Both the position numbers and the translations under genes were made by a program. Below, piece after piece: positions 33,150-43,169 of a DNA stretch of 64,000 nt. The DNA is from Phoenicibacter congonensis (GTDB lineage: Bacteria; Actinomycetota; Coriobacteriia; Coriobacteriales; Eggerthellaceae), in contig NZ_LT821227.1 in NCBI RefSeq assembly GCF_900169485.1, positions 992,001-1,056,000 of the forward strand, in the 5' to 3' direction. The notes under the pieces were generated by a model that searched no databases, was not told where the DNA came from, and worked only from the letters and a program-made list of their open reading frames with translations. The first letter of the stretch is position 1. Each line of letters begins with the position of its first letter.

Positions 33150-34433
33150 CTATTTCGCTTCCCCTTCAAGGTCATATAGCAAACTGTCAATCATTTCAGC
33201 TTCAACAACTTGACCCGGCATACCTTTGTCTACATAAACGAGTCCGTCAACTTCTGGAGCTTGAAAAAGAGCTCTGCCATAAAGCTGGCCGTCCTCTTCT
33301 TGTCCTTCTATAATCACTTTATAGGTTTGACCCATGCGCTCACGAATTTTTGAAGCAGCAATTGAATCGACTAAATCTGTAATCTCGCCTAGGCGATATG
33401 ATTTTTCTTCTTCATCAACTTGATCTGGATAGTCATGCGATGCAGCATCATCTTCGTTTGAATAGGAAAAAACTCCAACATAATCAAAGATTCCAAGCGA
33501 TGCAAAATCAAGAAGTTCTTGAAAGTCATCATCGGTTTCACCTGGAAAACCGACCATTAAAGTAGTTCTCAGGGTTACGTCAGGAATAATTTCTTTAATT
33601 CTATTGATTCTTGCCATGAAATCTTGAGCTGATCCTGTTCGTTTCATGTCTCGCAAAACGTGTTCACTGACATGTTGAAGAGGAATGTCTAGATAGTTGA
33701 TGATATTGTTGTTTTTTTGAATAGCAAACAATAAATCGTCAGTCACTTCATCAGGCTGAACATACAAAACTCTAAAGTATGTGTCTGGAAATTTTTGTGC
33801 AATGAACTCCAAAAGACCAGCTAGGGTTTGTTTCTCACTAAAATCTCTTCCCCAGTGCCCCGTGTCTTGAGCCACAAAATTAATTTCTTTAGCACCAGCA
33901 TCGACTGCATTTTTAACATCAGATGCAATTTGTTCCATTGTATAGGAATGATATTTTCCTCTAATCAAAGGGATGGTGCAAAATGCACAAGTGCGATCGC
34001 ATCCTTCAGAAATTTTTACATAGGCACTGATAATTCTGTCAACGTCAGACTCCACTAATTCATTTTTTTTGGTAGGAAGTCCAATGAGACTTGAGACTAC
34101 CTCAACAACGTTGTGTTCATCGGCACAAGGCAGAAATGCATCAACTTCCGGCATTTGATCGCTTAGATTAGCAGCATACCTCGATGGCATACAGCCAGAG
34201 ACAACAACAGCGACGTTGCGCTCATTTTTAATGTCGAGAAAATCAAGAACAGTATCAATGCTTTCTGAAGTTGCTGATTCTATGAATGAACAAGTGTTTA
34301 TAATAAATAGGTCTGCTAGTTCATAGTCGTCGGTGATTTGGTAACCAGCTTTTTTTAGCTTGGTTGCCATTTTCTTAGAGTCAACCTCGTTTTTGGCACA
34401 CCCAAGTGTGTTGATATAAATTGTTTTATTCAA
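33150..34433 (-). CDS. rimO: Ribosomal protein S12 methylthiotransferase
   Basis: A 427-residue radical-SAM methylthiotransferase. It has an N-terminal domain with NTLGCAKNEVDSKKM and NTCSFIESA, a radical-SAM motif in SEGCDRTCAFCTIPLIRG, and a C-terminal TRAM domain. The 'GCAKN' opening and the EGCDRxCxFC motif separate RimO from MiaB. It methylthiolates Asp in ribosomal protein S12. It is closely packed with yajQ upstream and the pgsA-cinA fusion downstream, and is likely in one transcript. Confidence 0.96.
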   Translation of the reverse strand: MNKTIYINTLGCAKNEVDSKKMATKLKKAGYQITDDYELADLFIINTCSFIESATSESIDTVLDFLDIKNERNVAVVVSGCMPSRYAANLSDQMPEVDAFLPCADEHNVVEVVSSLIGLPTKKNELVESDVDRIISAYVKISEGCDRTCAFCTIPLIRGKYHSYTMEQIASDVKNAVDAGAKEINFVAQDTGHWGRDFSEKQTLAGLLEFIAQKFPDTYFRVLYVQPDEVTDDLLFAIQKNNNIINYLDIPLQHVSEHVLRDMKRTGSAQDFMARINRIKEIIPDVTLRTTLMVGFPGETDDDFQELLDFASLGIFDYVGVFSYSNEDDAASHDYPDQVDEEEKSYRLGEITDLVDSIAASKIRERMGQTYKVIIEGQEEDGQLYGRALFQAPEVDGLVYVDKGMPGQVVEAEMIDSLLYDLEGEAK

Positions 34434-34448
34434 ATTTAGCGCGCCCTT

Positions 34449-34946
34449 TTATCGATAGTTTACAAACTGCAAAGGCACATCGTAGTCTTGGTTTTTGAGA
34501 AAAACAATAACGTCTTGAAGTGTGTCTTTAGAGGCAGACGATATACGAAGCTTATCACCCTCAATTTGAGTTTTAGCTTTAAATTTTTGTGCTTTTATGT
34601 CTTTATTAATCTGTGTTGCTTTTTCTTTATCTAGTCCATTAACAAAAGTTCCAACGGAAGTTACGTTGCCGCCTGAAGATGCCAATGGTTTTGAAAAATT
34701 GCATGCTTTTAGGTCGATGTTTCGTTTTACCAATTTGCTTGTGAAAATGTCGCGCACTTGACCCAGCACAAAGTCAGAAGGTGCAATTATGGTAACTTTT
34801 CCCGCAGCTTTGTCAAAATCGATTGTTGAACCAGAATCTTTTAAATCATAGCGTTGGGACAATTCTTTTTTGGCTTGCTGATATGCGTTGTCGGCCTCTT
34901 GAATGTCAACTTGACTAACGCAATCAAAACTAAATTCTTTTGCCAT
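34449..34946 (-). CDS. yajQ: YajQ-family nucleotide-binding protein
   Basis: A 165-residue DUF520 protein (SFDCVSQVDIQEADNAYQQA, RYDLKDSGSTI, KKNIDLKACNFSK-like centre, and a C-terminal DVPLQFVNYR). The family binds nucleotides, including cyclic-di-GMP in some species, and has two RRM-like folds. Its cellular role is not settled. AGGAGG precedes the ATG. It lies 15 bp before rimO and 42 bp after the RodZ-like gene. Confidence 0.93.
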   Translation of the reverse strand: MAKEFSFDCVSQVDIQEADNAYQQAKKELSQRYDLKDSGSTIDFDKAAGKVTIIAPSDFVLGQVRDIFTSKLVKRNIDLKACNFSKPLASSGGNVTSVGTFVNGLDKEKATQINKDIKAQKFKAKTQIEGDKLRISSASKDTLQDVIVFLKNQDYDVPLQFVNYR

Positions 34947-34988
34947 AATAGCCTCCTTTTCTTTTATTTAATTATATAAATAGCTTTT

Positions 34989-36170
34989 TTAGGATGTGCT
35001 AGTTTTTGTTGAAGTGTCTGAAGCAGTTGCCGCTGTGGCACCTGATGTGGAGCTTTCTTGCTTTTCAAATGTGTAGCTAAAAGTGTAATAACCAGTAGAG
35101 GTGTCGGCAGTGAGAGTTTGCTCTTTATCGTCTACTGTTAGCTTTATAGGCGATGAATTTGCAGTTTGGAATTCAAAAGAACCTGTTACGTCCCAACTCT
35201 TTGTTTCTCCCCCATCAATAATTCCTGCAAAATCCTGTTTTCCGTCAATTGTGACTATACACCAGCTTTGAGAGCCGCTGTCGACTTTAACTTTAATGGT
35301 GGCATGATCGGCAACTTTAGAGTCTTCTGCTGTTGCTGTTGGATTATCTTTGTTGGAAGTGTCGGTGAGTCCTGAAATTGGCATAGTTGGAACATCTTCA
35401 TCTTGCTTATTATTTTTTCCCAGTAATAGTGTTGCAATTGTAATTACAAGAACTAAAACAAGAATAGAAACTCCGACAATTAGTAGCTTTTGAACATCGA
35501 AACTTGGAAGGCTAACTCCAGGCTTTTTTCCTAAAGAATAGCTAGAAGACATGTCATTTGTTCGAGGATTGTTTCTTCTTGACGCATTCCTGGTTGTTCG
35601 ATTAGTGCTTGCAAAATTTGTGCCTATGCTATTTTTGTTTTCTTGTCTGGATTGTTTTCTTGAAGCACGATTTAATCTAGAAGCATCATTAGCTCTGTCT
35701 TGTCTGGCTAATTTCGTAGCTCTTCGTGTATTATTCACGTTATCAAAAGACGTTTCATTGCCTTCCTGAATGCTTGATTTTTGTAAACGTGACTTTGTTT
35801 CTGAATATCTCCCTGAAGTGTATCTTCTAGATTGGTTCCTTGAGCTTTGGTAACGAGATGAACCACCTCTTCTCGAGGCTCTAGTATCGTACCTCTCACC
35901 TTTTCTTAAATATTCTTCATATTCAGAAAGATATTGTTCAGCAATCTCGTTTTGATTTAGACCAACTGTTCGTGCATAGGAGCGAATCATGTTTTTAGCA
36001 TATCCCGATGCAGGCATCTGCTCGAAATCGCAATTTTCAATTGTTTTTATGATGTCGGCACGAATGTGTAGGCGACGTGAGAGTGTGTTGATATCAAATC
36101 CTGCTTCTTCACGCGCTTTCTTTAATTTTGCACCAAATGATTGCGTGTTATATAGAAGATCTTGGTCCAT
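34989..36170 (-). CDS. rodZ: RodZ-like helix-turn-helix membrane protein
   Basis: A 393-residue protein with an N-terminal Cro-type HTH_25 domain (FGAKLKKAREEAGFDINTLSRRL, then GYAKNMIRSYART), a long Arg/Ser/Asn-rich basic linker (about residues 98-230), one membrane helix (LLIVGVSILVLVLVITIATLLL) and an extracytoplasmic DUF4115-type beta domain ending in a Thr/Ser-rich tail. This is the RodZ layout; RodZ connects cytoskeletal MreB to the envelope. No mreB is visible here. It sits between ftsK and yajQ in a leftward cluster. Confidence 0.85.
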   Translation of the reverse strand: MDQDLLYNTQSFGAKLKKAREEAGFDINTLSRRLHIRADIIKTIENCDFEQMPASGYAKNMIRSYARTVGLNQNEIAEQYLSEYEEYLRKGERYDTRASRRGGSSRYQSSRNQSRRYTSGRYSETKSRLQKSSIQEGNETSFDNVNNTRRATKLARQDRANDASRLNRASRKQSRQENKNSIGTNFASTNRTTRNASRRNNPRTNDMSSSYSLGKKPGVSLPSFDVQKLLIVGVSILVLVLVITIATLLLGKNNKQDEDVPTMPISGLTDTSNKDNPTATAEDSKVADHATIKVKVDSGSQSWCIVTIDGKQDFAGIIDGGETKSWDVTGSFEFQTANSSPIKLTVDDKEQTLTADTSTGYYTFSYTFEKQESSTSGATAATASDTSTKTSTS

Positions 36171-36188
36171 GGTCTCACAACATGCCTT

Positions 36189-38654
36189 CTAATCATTGGT
36201 CTCAAAAGCTTTAATTGTTTCTAATTCTAACGTATCAACCAGGACTTCTCTTGGTTTGGAGCCATTAGCGGGACCCACTATTCCTTTTTCTTCAAGTTGA
36301 TCCATAATTCTTCCCGCTCGCGCATATCCAACCTTTAGTCGGCGTTGGATGTTTGATGTTGATCCAAATCCTGCCGAAACAATCACATCTGCTGCTTCCC
36401 AAAGCAACGGGTCATCATTTTGCCCAGCACCATTAGGCATTGGACTTGAGTCTCCCAAGGTTACAACGTTAGAAGTTAAAATTTCGTTGTTATATTCAGG
36501 TTCACCTTGTTCTTTAATAAATTTCACAACAGCATTGATTTCTTCACTAGACACAAAACAACCTTGAATTCGCATTGGCTTTCCGAGTTCTGGCTTAGAA
36601 AGAAGAAGGTCCCCTAATCCAATTAGATCCTCTGCGCCGTTTGTGTCAAGAATAACTCTAGAGTCTATTGCTGAGGCAACATTAAATGCGATTCTGTTAG
36701 TGATGTTTGACTTGATTAAACCTGTGACAACGTTAGTTGATGGACGCTGGGTTGCAACAATAAGGTGAATTCCTGCTGCACGAGCAAGCTGTGCCAGCCT
36801 GCAGATGGACATCTCAACTTCTTTGCCAACGCTCATCATAAGGTCTGCAAGTTCGTCAATGATGATAACAATGTATGGGAGATGAACGTGCTTGCTCTCA
36901 TCTGATGTGCCGTCGCTTGTTTCTTTTTTAATGTCTTCTAGTGAGCCGTCTTTTACTTTAGCGTTGTATTCTTTGATGTTCCTTGCAGAAACTTCGCTCA
37001 TTAACTTTAGACGACGTTCCATTTCTGCGACAGCCCACGAAAGCGCACTTGCTGCTTCTTTTGGCTCAGTTACTACAGGAACGTAAAGGTGTGGAATTCC
37101 GTTGTAGGGCGTAAATTCGACTCGTTTCGGGTCAATCATAATGAATCTAACATCTTCTGGAGTTGCTCTCATTAAAATCGACATAATCATTGCATTTACA
37201 GAAACAGATTTACCAGAGCCCGTCGTGCCGCCTATCAAAAGGTGCGGCATAGTGGCAAGGTTAGTGACAATTGAGTTTCCTTCAACGTCTTTTCCTATTG
37301 CAATTTGCAGAGGTCCAGGCTTTGCATGCACAAGTGTTTCTGAAAGATAAACTGTTTGCCGATTTTGATTTGGAACTTCAATGCCAACATAATTTGTTCC
37401 AGGAATCGGCGCAAAGATGCGAACTGAGACGGCAGCCAGAGCTAGAGCCAAGTCGGTTCCTAGGTTTTGCACTTTATTAACGCGCACTCCTGCTGGCAAT
37501 TCGATTTTAAATAAAGTAACAGTTGGGCCTGCCACCCAACCAACAACTTTTGCTTGTACTCCAAAATCTTCAAGCGACTGTTGAAGCTCAGCTGCCACTT
37601 CCGCAAGATGAATCTCTGAGTCTTTAGTAGTTTCATTGTCGGATGGCTGCTTTAGCAATGACAATGGAGGAAGCTTAAAATCGCTGTCGGCAATTGAGAG
37701 TTGGACGTTTTCTTCCGCTGATGCTGCGTTTAACTTTTCGATGTCATTAACAGAAGGTTTGTGATTCTTCCTAGGATTGTTTGATATCTTTCTAGTTAAT
37801 TGTCTTGTTTCGGCACTTGAAGGCAAGACGTTTGTTGGACTTTTATCACAACTACTACTCAATCTTGTTTGAGGCTCAGGTCTTTTTCTTGAACTATCAG
37901 AACCATTTATTTTGTCCTTTACACTTGATAAAACGGTTGTTTTGCCACCTTCAAATCCTTTAAAAGAAGAAGGGTCAATGTTTCCGTCTTTATCAAGGGA
38001 GATGTTAGTTTCCTCATACGTTTTGTAAATCGGTTCTTTTTTCTCGTTTTTTCTAAATTTTAAAGATAATTTTTCCTTTAATTTTTTGTAAGAAAAGCCA
38101 GCAACAATCGCACCGATCACCATTATGAGTGTGCAGACAATAGAAGAAATTACTTTTCCAAACAAGGTGATTAAAACCCAACCGAAAGAGTTACCAACAT
38201 ATCCACCATATGAAACAAGATTGATATCAGAAAAAAGCAAATTTGGCTCATCATGCCCTAGCACCGCAATTGGAGCCATCATTGATATGAGAGTAATAAA
38301 ACCAATCGAAAAAATAATAATTCCAACAATGAATTTCGTTCGCTTGAAATTTTCTGTATTTTTAATGAACAGAGAAACTCCACAGGCAATAAACACAAAT
38401 GGAATTATGTATGCAAACATTCCGAAGCAAAGATGACACGCCTTGCTAAGAAATATCGACACGCTTCCTTGCACATTCGGCAAAACTACAAGAACAAAAA
38501 GGATGATTCCAAGAAAAATTAAAGTGACTCCCCCGATTTGGAGAGCTAGTTTGTTGTCTTTTTGCGCAACAGAACTGGCGGCACGAGAATTGCGCCCACC
38601 AGACTGTTTAGAACTTGAATTAATTTTTCTTACTTGTTGCTTTTTTGGTGCCAT
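36189..38654 (-). CDS. ftsK: DNA translocase FtsK/SpoIIIE
   Basis: An 821-residue hexameric DNA pump for chromosome clearance at division. Four membrane helices lie within the first 200 residues, followed by a charged linker (about residues 210-330) and the motor with LIGGTTGSGKSVSVNAM (Walker A) and IVIIIDELADLMM (Walker B). A C-terminal gamma winged-helix (RLKVGYARAGRIMDQLEEKGIVGPANGSKPREVLV) recognises skewed KOPS-type oligomers. The linker is short compared with E. coli FtsK and fits Gram-positive SpoIIIE. It is followed by the RodZ-like gene. Confidence 0.96.
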   Translation of the reverse strand: MAPKKQQVRKINSSSKQSGGRNSRAASSVAQKDNKLALQIGGVTLIFLGIILFVLVVLPNVQGSVSIFLSKACHLCFGMFAYIIPFVFIACGVSLFIKNTENFKRTKFIVGIIIFSIGFITLISMMAPIAVLGHDEPNLLFSDINLVSYGGYVGNSFGWVLITLFGKVISSIVCTLIMVIGAIVAGFSYKKLKEKLSLKFRKNEKKEPIYKTYEETNISLDKDGNIDPSSFKGFEGGKTTVLSSVKDKINGSDSSRKRPEPQTRLSSSCDKSPTNVLPSSAETRQLTRKISNNPRKNHKPSVNDIEKLNAASAEENVQLSIADSDFKLPPLSLLKQPSDNETTKDSEIHLAEVAAELQQSLEDFGVQAKVVGWVAGPTVTLFKIELPAGVRVNKVQNLGTDLALALAAVSVRIFAPIPGTNYVGIEVPNQNRQTVYLSETLVHAKPGPLQIAIGKDVEGNSIVTNLATMPHLLIGGTTGSGKSVSVNAMIMSILMRATPEDVRFIMIDPKRVEFTPYNGIPHLYVPVVTEPKEAASALSWAVAEMERRLKLMSEVSARNIKEYNAKVKDGSLEDIKKETSDGTSDESKHVHLPYIVIIIDELADLMMSVGKEVEMSICRLAQLARAAGIHLIVATQRPSTNVVTGLIKSNITNRIAFNVASAIDSRVILDTNGAEDLIGLGDLLLSKPELGKPMRIQGCFVSSEEINAVVKFIKEQGEPEYNNEILTSNVVTLGDSSPMPNGAGQNDDPLLWEAADVIVSAGFGSTSNIQRRLKVGYARAGRIMDQLEEKGIVGPANGSKPREVLVDTLELETIKAFETND

Positions 38655-38687
38655 TTAAACTACATTTTAATTGAAGAAAAACTGTTT

Positions 38688-40568
38688 TTAGACCTTCAGA
38701 ACGTTGACAACCACCATCGGTTTTTGCTTTGTTTTGTCCCACATAAATTGAGTTATGGAGTCGCGCACAGTTAATTTTATTATTTTTGGTAAAACATCTT
38801 TATCGCGTGCTAGCTTGTCAAGCGAATGTGTGCAATGCAATGCTGCCTCTTTGCAAAGTGCTCTGTCATCCCCGCCTGTAATTCCATGCATTTCAACTAC
38901 TGGTTTTGTTGCAAGCTTGCAAGTTTTTGAATTGATTGCTATCGCAACTGAGACAAAACCTTGTGTTCCAATTTTGCTGCGCTCATCTAAAACATCTTGC
39001 GATGTGTCACCAACAGAAAGTCCATCAACATAAATAATTCCGCTCTCAACGCTTGGACCTCGTTTAACTCCTTTTGAATTCATGAACAGAGAATCACCAT
39101 TGTCGAGAATAAATATGTTTTTGTCGTCAATTCCCATTTGCCTAGCAAGATTGGCATGAGCTTGAAGGTGCATTGCTTCGCCATGTACAGGCATGAAATA
39201 TTTTGGTTTTACAAAAGCGAGCATCAATTTTAGTTCTTCTTGGCTTCCATGTCCCGAAACATGAACGCAGGCCCTACTTTTGTCATACACATCGCATCCA
39301 ATTTTTGAAAGCATGTTAATGACTTTTGTTACTGCTTTTTCATTTCCTGGAACTGGAGTGGCAGAAATAATTACTGTGTCGCCTGGCTCAATTTCAATTG
39401 TTTTATGCTCCCCATTGGCAATCCTTGACAATGCACTCAATGGCTCCCCTTGTGAACCGGTGCACATAATAACCACTTTGTCTGGGCGAGTTTTGTCTAA
39501 ATCATAGGCATCAATTAGATCTTTGTCAGAAATGTGGAGATAGCCAAGCTCTCTTGCAATGTCAGTGTTTTGTATCATCGAGCGACCAGTTACAACAACT
39601 TTTCTTTTTGCTGCGATTGCTGCGTCACAAATTTGTTGGAGGCGGTGAATGTGACTTGCAAATGAAGCTATGATGACTTTTCCAGTTGCTCTAGAAATAA
39701 TCTCACTCAACGTTTTTCCAACTTCTGCCTCAGATTTAGTGAAACCAGGAACTACTGCATTAGTGGAGTCGCTCATTAAAAGGTCAACACCTTGAGTAGC
39801 ATATTTAGTTATAGCTGCAAAATCTGTACGAACACCATCGATTGGGGTTTGGTCGAGCTTGAAGTCACCTGTGTGCATGACATTTCCAGCTGGACTCTGA
39901 ATGTATAAACCAACCGAACCAGGAATTGAGTGGTTTACCGCAAAAAAATCAACTTCAAAGCAACCTATTTTTTGGTGGTCTCCAGCCTTTATTTCGCAAA
40001 GCTTGGCGTTTTTAATTCCGTGCTCTTTTAATTTGCCCTCGATTAAGCCCAAAGTTAGCTTTGTACCATAAATTGGGACTTCGATGCCAAGGTCTTTTAA
40101 CAAATATGGAAGAGAACCCGTGTGGTCTTCGTGGCCATGTGTCACAACGATGCCACGAAGTTTTTCTGCATTCTCGAGAATGTAGGTGTAGTCAGGCAAA
40201 ATGAGATCAATGCCTGGATGGTCGTCTTCCGGAAACATCAAGCCTGCATCATCAAGCAAAATGTCGCCTTTGCACTCAAAAGCCGTCATGTTTTTGCCGA
40301 TAGCATCGAGTCCGCCAAGTGGAATTACCCTCAAACTCGCCTTAGGGTCAATTCTTGGGTTCTTCTGCGCAGACCTTTTCTGACGCCCGTTTTGAGGATT
40401 GCTCCGTTTTGAATTATCAAATTTTCCTCGAGAAAGATGTGGCCTTTCTCGGTCTACTTTTACATGCTTATAATAGCTGGTCTTCTTGCGTTTTCCCTCG
40501 CTTGAAGTAGAGTCTGAAGGATTGGCTGCTCTTTTTTGAGCACCATCCTCGGACTGCTTATATGTCAT
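38688..40568 (-). CDS. rnj: Ribonuclease J
   Basis: A 626-residue RNase J with a 5'-3' exonuclease and endonuclease fold. A basic, low-complexity extension of about 75 residues precedes the metallo-beta-lactamase domain. The metal motif is THGHEDHTG (His144, His146, Asp148, His149). The beta-CASP region includes HVSGHGSQEELKLM and PKYFMPVHGEAMHL. The basic N-terminal extension is typical of actinobacterial RNase J and may bind RNA or partners. It lies directly after pnp, so both are likely expressed together. Confidence 0.95.
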   Translation of the reverse strand: MTYKQSEDGAQKRAANPSDSTSSEGKRKKTSYYKHVKVDRERPHLSRGKFDNSKRSNPQNGRQKRSAQKNPRIDPKASLRVIPLGGLDAIGKNMTAFECKGDILLDDAGLMFPEDDHPGIDLILPDYTYILENAEKLRGIVVTHGHEDHTGSLPYLLKDLGIEVPIYGTKLTLGLIEGKLKEHGIKNAKLCEIKAGDHQKIGCFEVDFFAVNHSIPGSVGLYIQSPAGNVMHTGDFKLDQTPIDGVRTDFAAITKYATQGVDLLMSDSTNAVVPGFTKSEAEVGKTLSEIISRATGKVIIASFASHIHRLQQICDAAIAAKRKVVVTGRSMIQNTDIARELGYLHISDKDLIDAYDLDKTRPDKVVIMCTGSQGEPLSALSRIANGEHKTIEIEPGDTVIISATPVPGNEKAVTKVINMLSKIGCDVYDKSRACVHVSGHGSQEELKLMLAFVKPKYFMPVHGEAMHLQAHANLARQMGIDDKNIFILDNGDSLFMNSKGVKRGPSVESGIIYVDGLSVGDTSQDVLDERSKIGTQGFVSVAIAINSKTCKLATKPVVEMHGITGGDDRALCKEAALHCTHSLDKLARDKDVLPKIIKLTVRDSITQFMWDKTKQKPMVVVNVLKV

Positions 40569-40596
40569 ATTTAACCTCGTTAATTTATTTTTTAAT

Positions 40597-42771
40597 TTAG
40601 CGCTTTCTAAATGGCTTTCTCTCTGATTTTTCTGGACGCTTTAATTGTTTTTTCTCGCTATTTGAGTTGGCGTCTCCGCCGTTTATTGTTGGCTTGTCGA
40701 GGCGGTCAAGCGAGATTTTTCCGCTCTTTGGATCAATGTCGGTTACCTCAACTTTGACAATGTCGCCAACAGACATAATGTCTTCTGGCAAATGTACTCT
40801 GCCATTAGCCATTTTTGATACGTGCAAAAGTCCATCTCTGTTTGGTGTCAGGCGAATGAAAGCGCCGAAATCTTTAAGACCGACCACTTCGCCGTCGTAA
40901 ACCTCTCCTACCTCTGGCTCATGCACGATGTCGTGAATCATTTTTAGAGCAGCATCTGAAGATTCTTTTGAAGTTGCAGCAACGTGAACTGTTCCGTCTT
41001 CTTGAATCTCAATTGTTGCTCCAGTTTCGTCCTGGATGCCACGGATTACTTTTCCGCCTGTTCCAATAACGTCTCTAATTTTTTCTGTGTCAATTACAAG
41101 AGTTTCGATGCGAGGAACTGTTTCGCGCATCTCACTTCTTGGGGCATCAATTGTTTCAAGCATTGCGTTTAGGATGAAGGCTCTTCCCTCTTTTGCCTGC
41201 GCAAGTGCTCTAGCTAAAATGTCGACGCTCAAGCCTTTTGCTTTATTGTCCATTTGAAGTGCCGTGATTCCATTTTTGGTGCCACAAACTTTAAAGTCCA
41301 TGTCGCCAAGGAAATCTTCCAAACCTTGGATGTCAGTCAAAATAACGATGCCATCGTCTTCTTTAATGAGGCCCATTGCAACGCCTGACACTGGTTCTTT
41401 GATTGGAACACCTGCATCCATCAAAGCTAGTGTTGACCCGCATGTTGAAGCCATAGACGAAGATCCGTTTGATTCAAGAACTTCTGAAACAACGCGAATT
41501 GCATATGGGAATTCTTCTTCACTTGGGATTACAGGCAAAAGTGCTTTTTCTGCAAGGTTTCCATGACCAATTTCACGGCGCTTTGGAGCACCCATTCTTC
41601 CGCATTCACCTGTGCAAAAGGGTGGGAAGTTGTAGTGATGCATGTAGCGGCGCTCTGTCTCAGGATCAATAGTGTCGAGTCTCTGTGCTTCATTTAACAT
41701 TCCAAGTGTCGCAATTGAAAGCGCTTGCGTTTGACCACGCTGAAAAAGACCTGAGCCATGAACGCGTGGAAGATATCCAGGAACGATGTGAAGAGGCCTT
41801 ACCTCAGTTGCCTTGCGTCCATCAACGCGCTCGCCTTTTTCTATAATCATGCGACGCATAGCTTTCTTCTCAAGTTTTTTGAGAGCTGCTGCAATGTCGC
41901 CTGCCCACTCTTCGCGCTCTTCTTCAGTAAATCCTTCTTCTGTGATTCTTTGTTTTAACTCTTCAACATTTGCAATTCGTGATGCCTTGTCGTCACCTTT
42001 AATTGCCGCAGACATTTCCTCGTAGTGAGAAGTAACAACTTCATCAATTTTTGGATCTGGGACGTGAGGTGTATATTCAAGTTTTGTTGGATTAACGCGA
42101 TCGATGAATCGCTGTTGAGCTTTGCAGAACTCGGCAATTGCCTCTTGACCAAAGTTCATTGCATCTAACATTTCTTCTTCAGAAATCTCATGAGCTCCTG
42201 CTTCAACCATTGAAATAAAGTCGGCAGTTCCTGCAATTGTTAGTTCAAGGTCACTTTCTTTTTGCTCATCAAAAGTTGGGTTAACAATGAACTCTTTTGT
42301 TTCCTTGTTTCTTCCAATGCGAACGCATGCAGCTGGACCCTCAAACGGTGCTCCACCAACCATCAAGGCCGCAGATGCGGCTCCAATACAAATTACATCA
42401 GGTGCATTGTTGGGATCACAAACAAGCGGTGTTGCGACAATTTGAACTTCTTTTTTGAAGTCCTCTGGAAATCCAGGTCGGATTGGACGGTCAATCATGC
42501 GAGCTGTGAGCGTTCCTTTGTCGGAAGGCTTTGATTCGCGCTTTAAGAAGCCGCCTGGAATGCGTCCAACAGCATACATTTTTTCAATGAAGTCAACAGT
42601 TAATGGAAAGAAATCATAGTTCTTATCGTCTTTTGAGACCACTGCTGTAACAAGGACTGTGGTATCACCACAAGTTGCAAGAACAGCACCTGTTGCCTGC
42701 TTTGCAAGTTCTCCCGTTTCAAAGCGATAGGTTTTTCCATAAAGTTCAAATTCTTCTACAATTTTTTCCAT
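40597..42771 (-). CDS. pnp: Polyribonucleotide nucleotidyltransferase
   Basis: A 724-residue PNPase. It has two RNase PH-like domains (the first with GRIPGGFLKRESKPSD, the second with TCGSTLALMDAGVPI and ILTDIQGLEDFLGDMDFKV), a KH domain (about residues 565-625, DVIGTGGKVIRGIQDETGA) and an S1 domain (EVGEVYDGEVVGLKDFGAFI), ending in a basic tail. It degrades RNA 3'-5' by phosphorolysis. It follows rpsO, an arrangement common to many bacteria, separated from it by a terminator-like hairpin that may set their relative expression. Confidence 0.97.
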   Translation of the reverse strand: MEKIVEEFELYGKTYRFETGELAKQATGAVLATCGDTTVLVTAVVSKDDKNYDFFPLTVDFIEKMYAVGRIPGGFLKRESKPSDKGTLTARMIDRPIRPGFPEDFKKEVQIVATPLVCDPNNAPDVICIGAASAALMVGGAPFEGPAACVRIGRNKETKEFIVNPTFDEQKESDLELTIAGTADFISMVEAGAHEISEEEMLDAMNFGQEAIAEFCKAQQRFIDRVNPTKLEYTPHVPDPKIDEVVTSHYEEMSAAIKGDDKASRIANVEELKQRITEEGFTEEEREEWAGDIAAALKKLEKKAMRRMIIEKGERVDGRKATEVRPLHIVPGYLPRVHGSGLFQRGQTQALSIATLGMLNEAQRLDTIDPETERRYMHHYNFPPFCTGECGRMGAPKRREIGHGNLAEKALLPVIPSEEEFPYAIRVVSEVLESNGSSSMASTCGSTLALMDAGVPIKEPVSGVAMGLIKEDDGIVILTDIQGLEDFLGDMDFKVCGTKNGITALQMDNKAKGLSVDILARALAQAKEGRAFILNAMLETIDAPRSEMRETVPRIETLVIDTEKIRDVIGTGGKVIRGIQDETGATIEIQEDGTVHVAATSKESSDAALKMIHDIVHEPEVGEVYDGEVVGLKDFGAFIRLTPNRDGLLHVSKMANGRVHLPEDIMSVGDIVKVEVTDIDPKSGKISLDRLDKPTINGGDANSNSEKKQLKRPEKSERKPFRKR

Positions 42772-42846
42772 TTCTTCTTTTCTTCTTTTCTCTTCGTCTA
42801 AAACTTCCTACCAAACTAATTCCATTTATAAATTTGTTTGATTTAA

Positions 42847-42875
42847 ATTAAAACCCGCCATTGCAGCGGGTTTAG
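42847..42875 (-). terminator. Terminator-like hairpin between rpsO and pnp
   Basis: AAACCCGC and GCGGGTTT flank CATTGCA in the gap between the rpsO stop codon and pnp; on the minus strand the stem is followed by TTTAATTT. It probably reduces read-through from rpsO into pnp. Confidence 0.75.
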
Positions 42876-42881
42876 TTAAAG

Positions 42882-43169
42882 CTAAATATTGTCGCGAATA
42901 CCAAGCTTTGCTATGAGTTGACGATACTCGTCAATGTTCCTGTTTTTGATGTATTTGAGAAGTCCACGTCGTTTACCAATAAGCTTCATGAGACCGCGAC
43001 GAGTGTGATTGTCTCCCTTGTGAACCTTCAGATGAGCTGTGAGGTTTTTGATTCTCTCGGTGAGTATTGCGACCTGAACCTCTGGAGCACCAGAATCTTT
43101 TTCATTTTTGCCATACTCTTTAATGAGTTCAGCAACTTTTTCGTTTGAAATGCTCAAACGTGTAGCCAT
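42882..43169 (-). CDS. rpsO: 30S ribosomal protein S15
   Basis: A 95-residue S15. It contains the family motifs SGAPEVQVAILTERI, HKGDNHTRRGLM and KRRGLLKYIKN. ATG 43169 is preferred to an upstream in-frame start because AAAGGTGG lies eight bases before it. It binds the 16S rRNA central domain and in several groups represses its own mRNA. An unusually structured leader precedes it (43170-43320). Confidence 0.97.
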   Translation of the reverse strand: MATRLSISNEKVAELIKEYGKNEKDSGAPEVQVAILTERIKNLTAHLKVHKGDNHTRRGLMKLIGKRRGLLKYIKNRNIDEYRQLIAKLGIRDNI

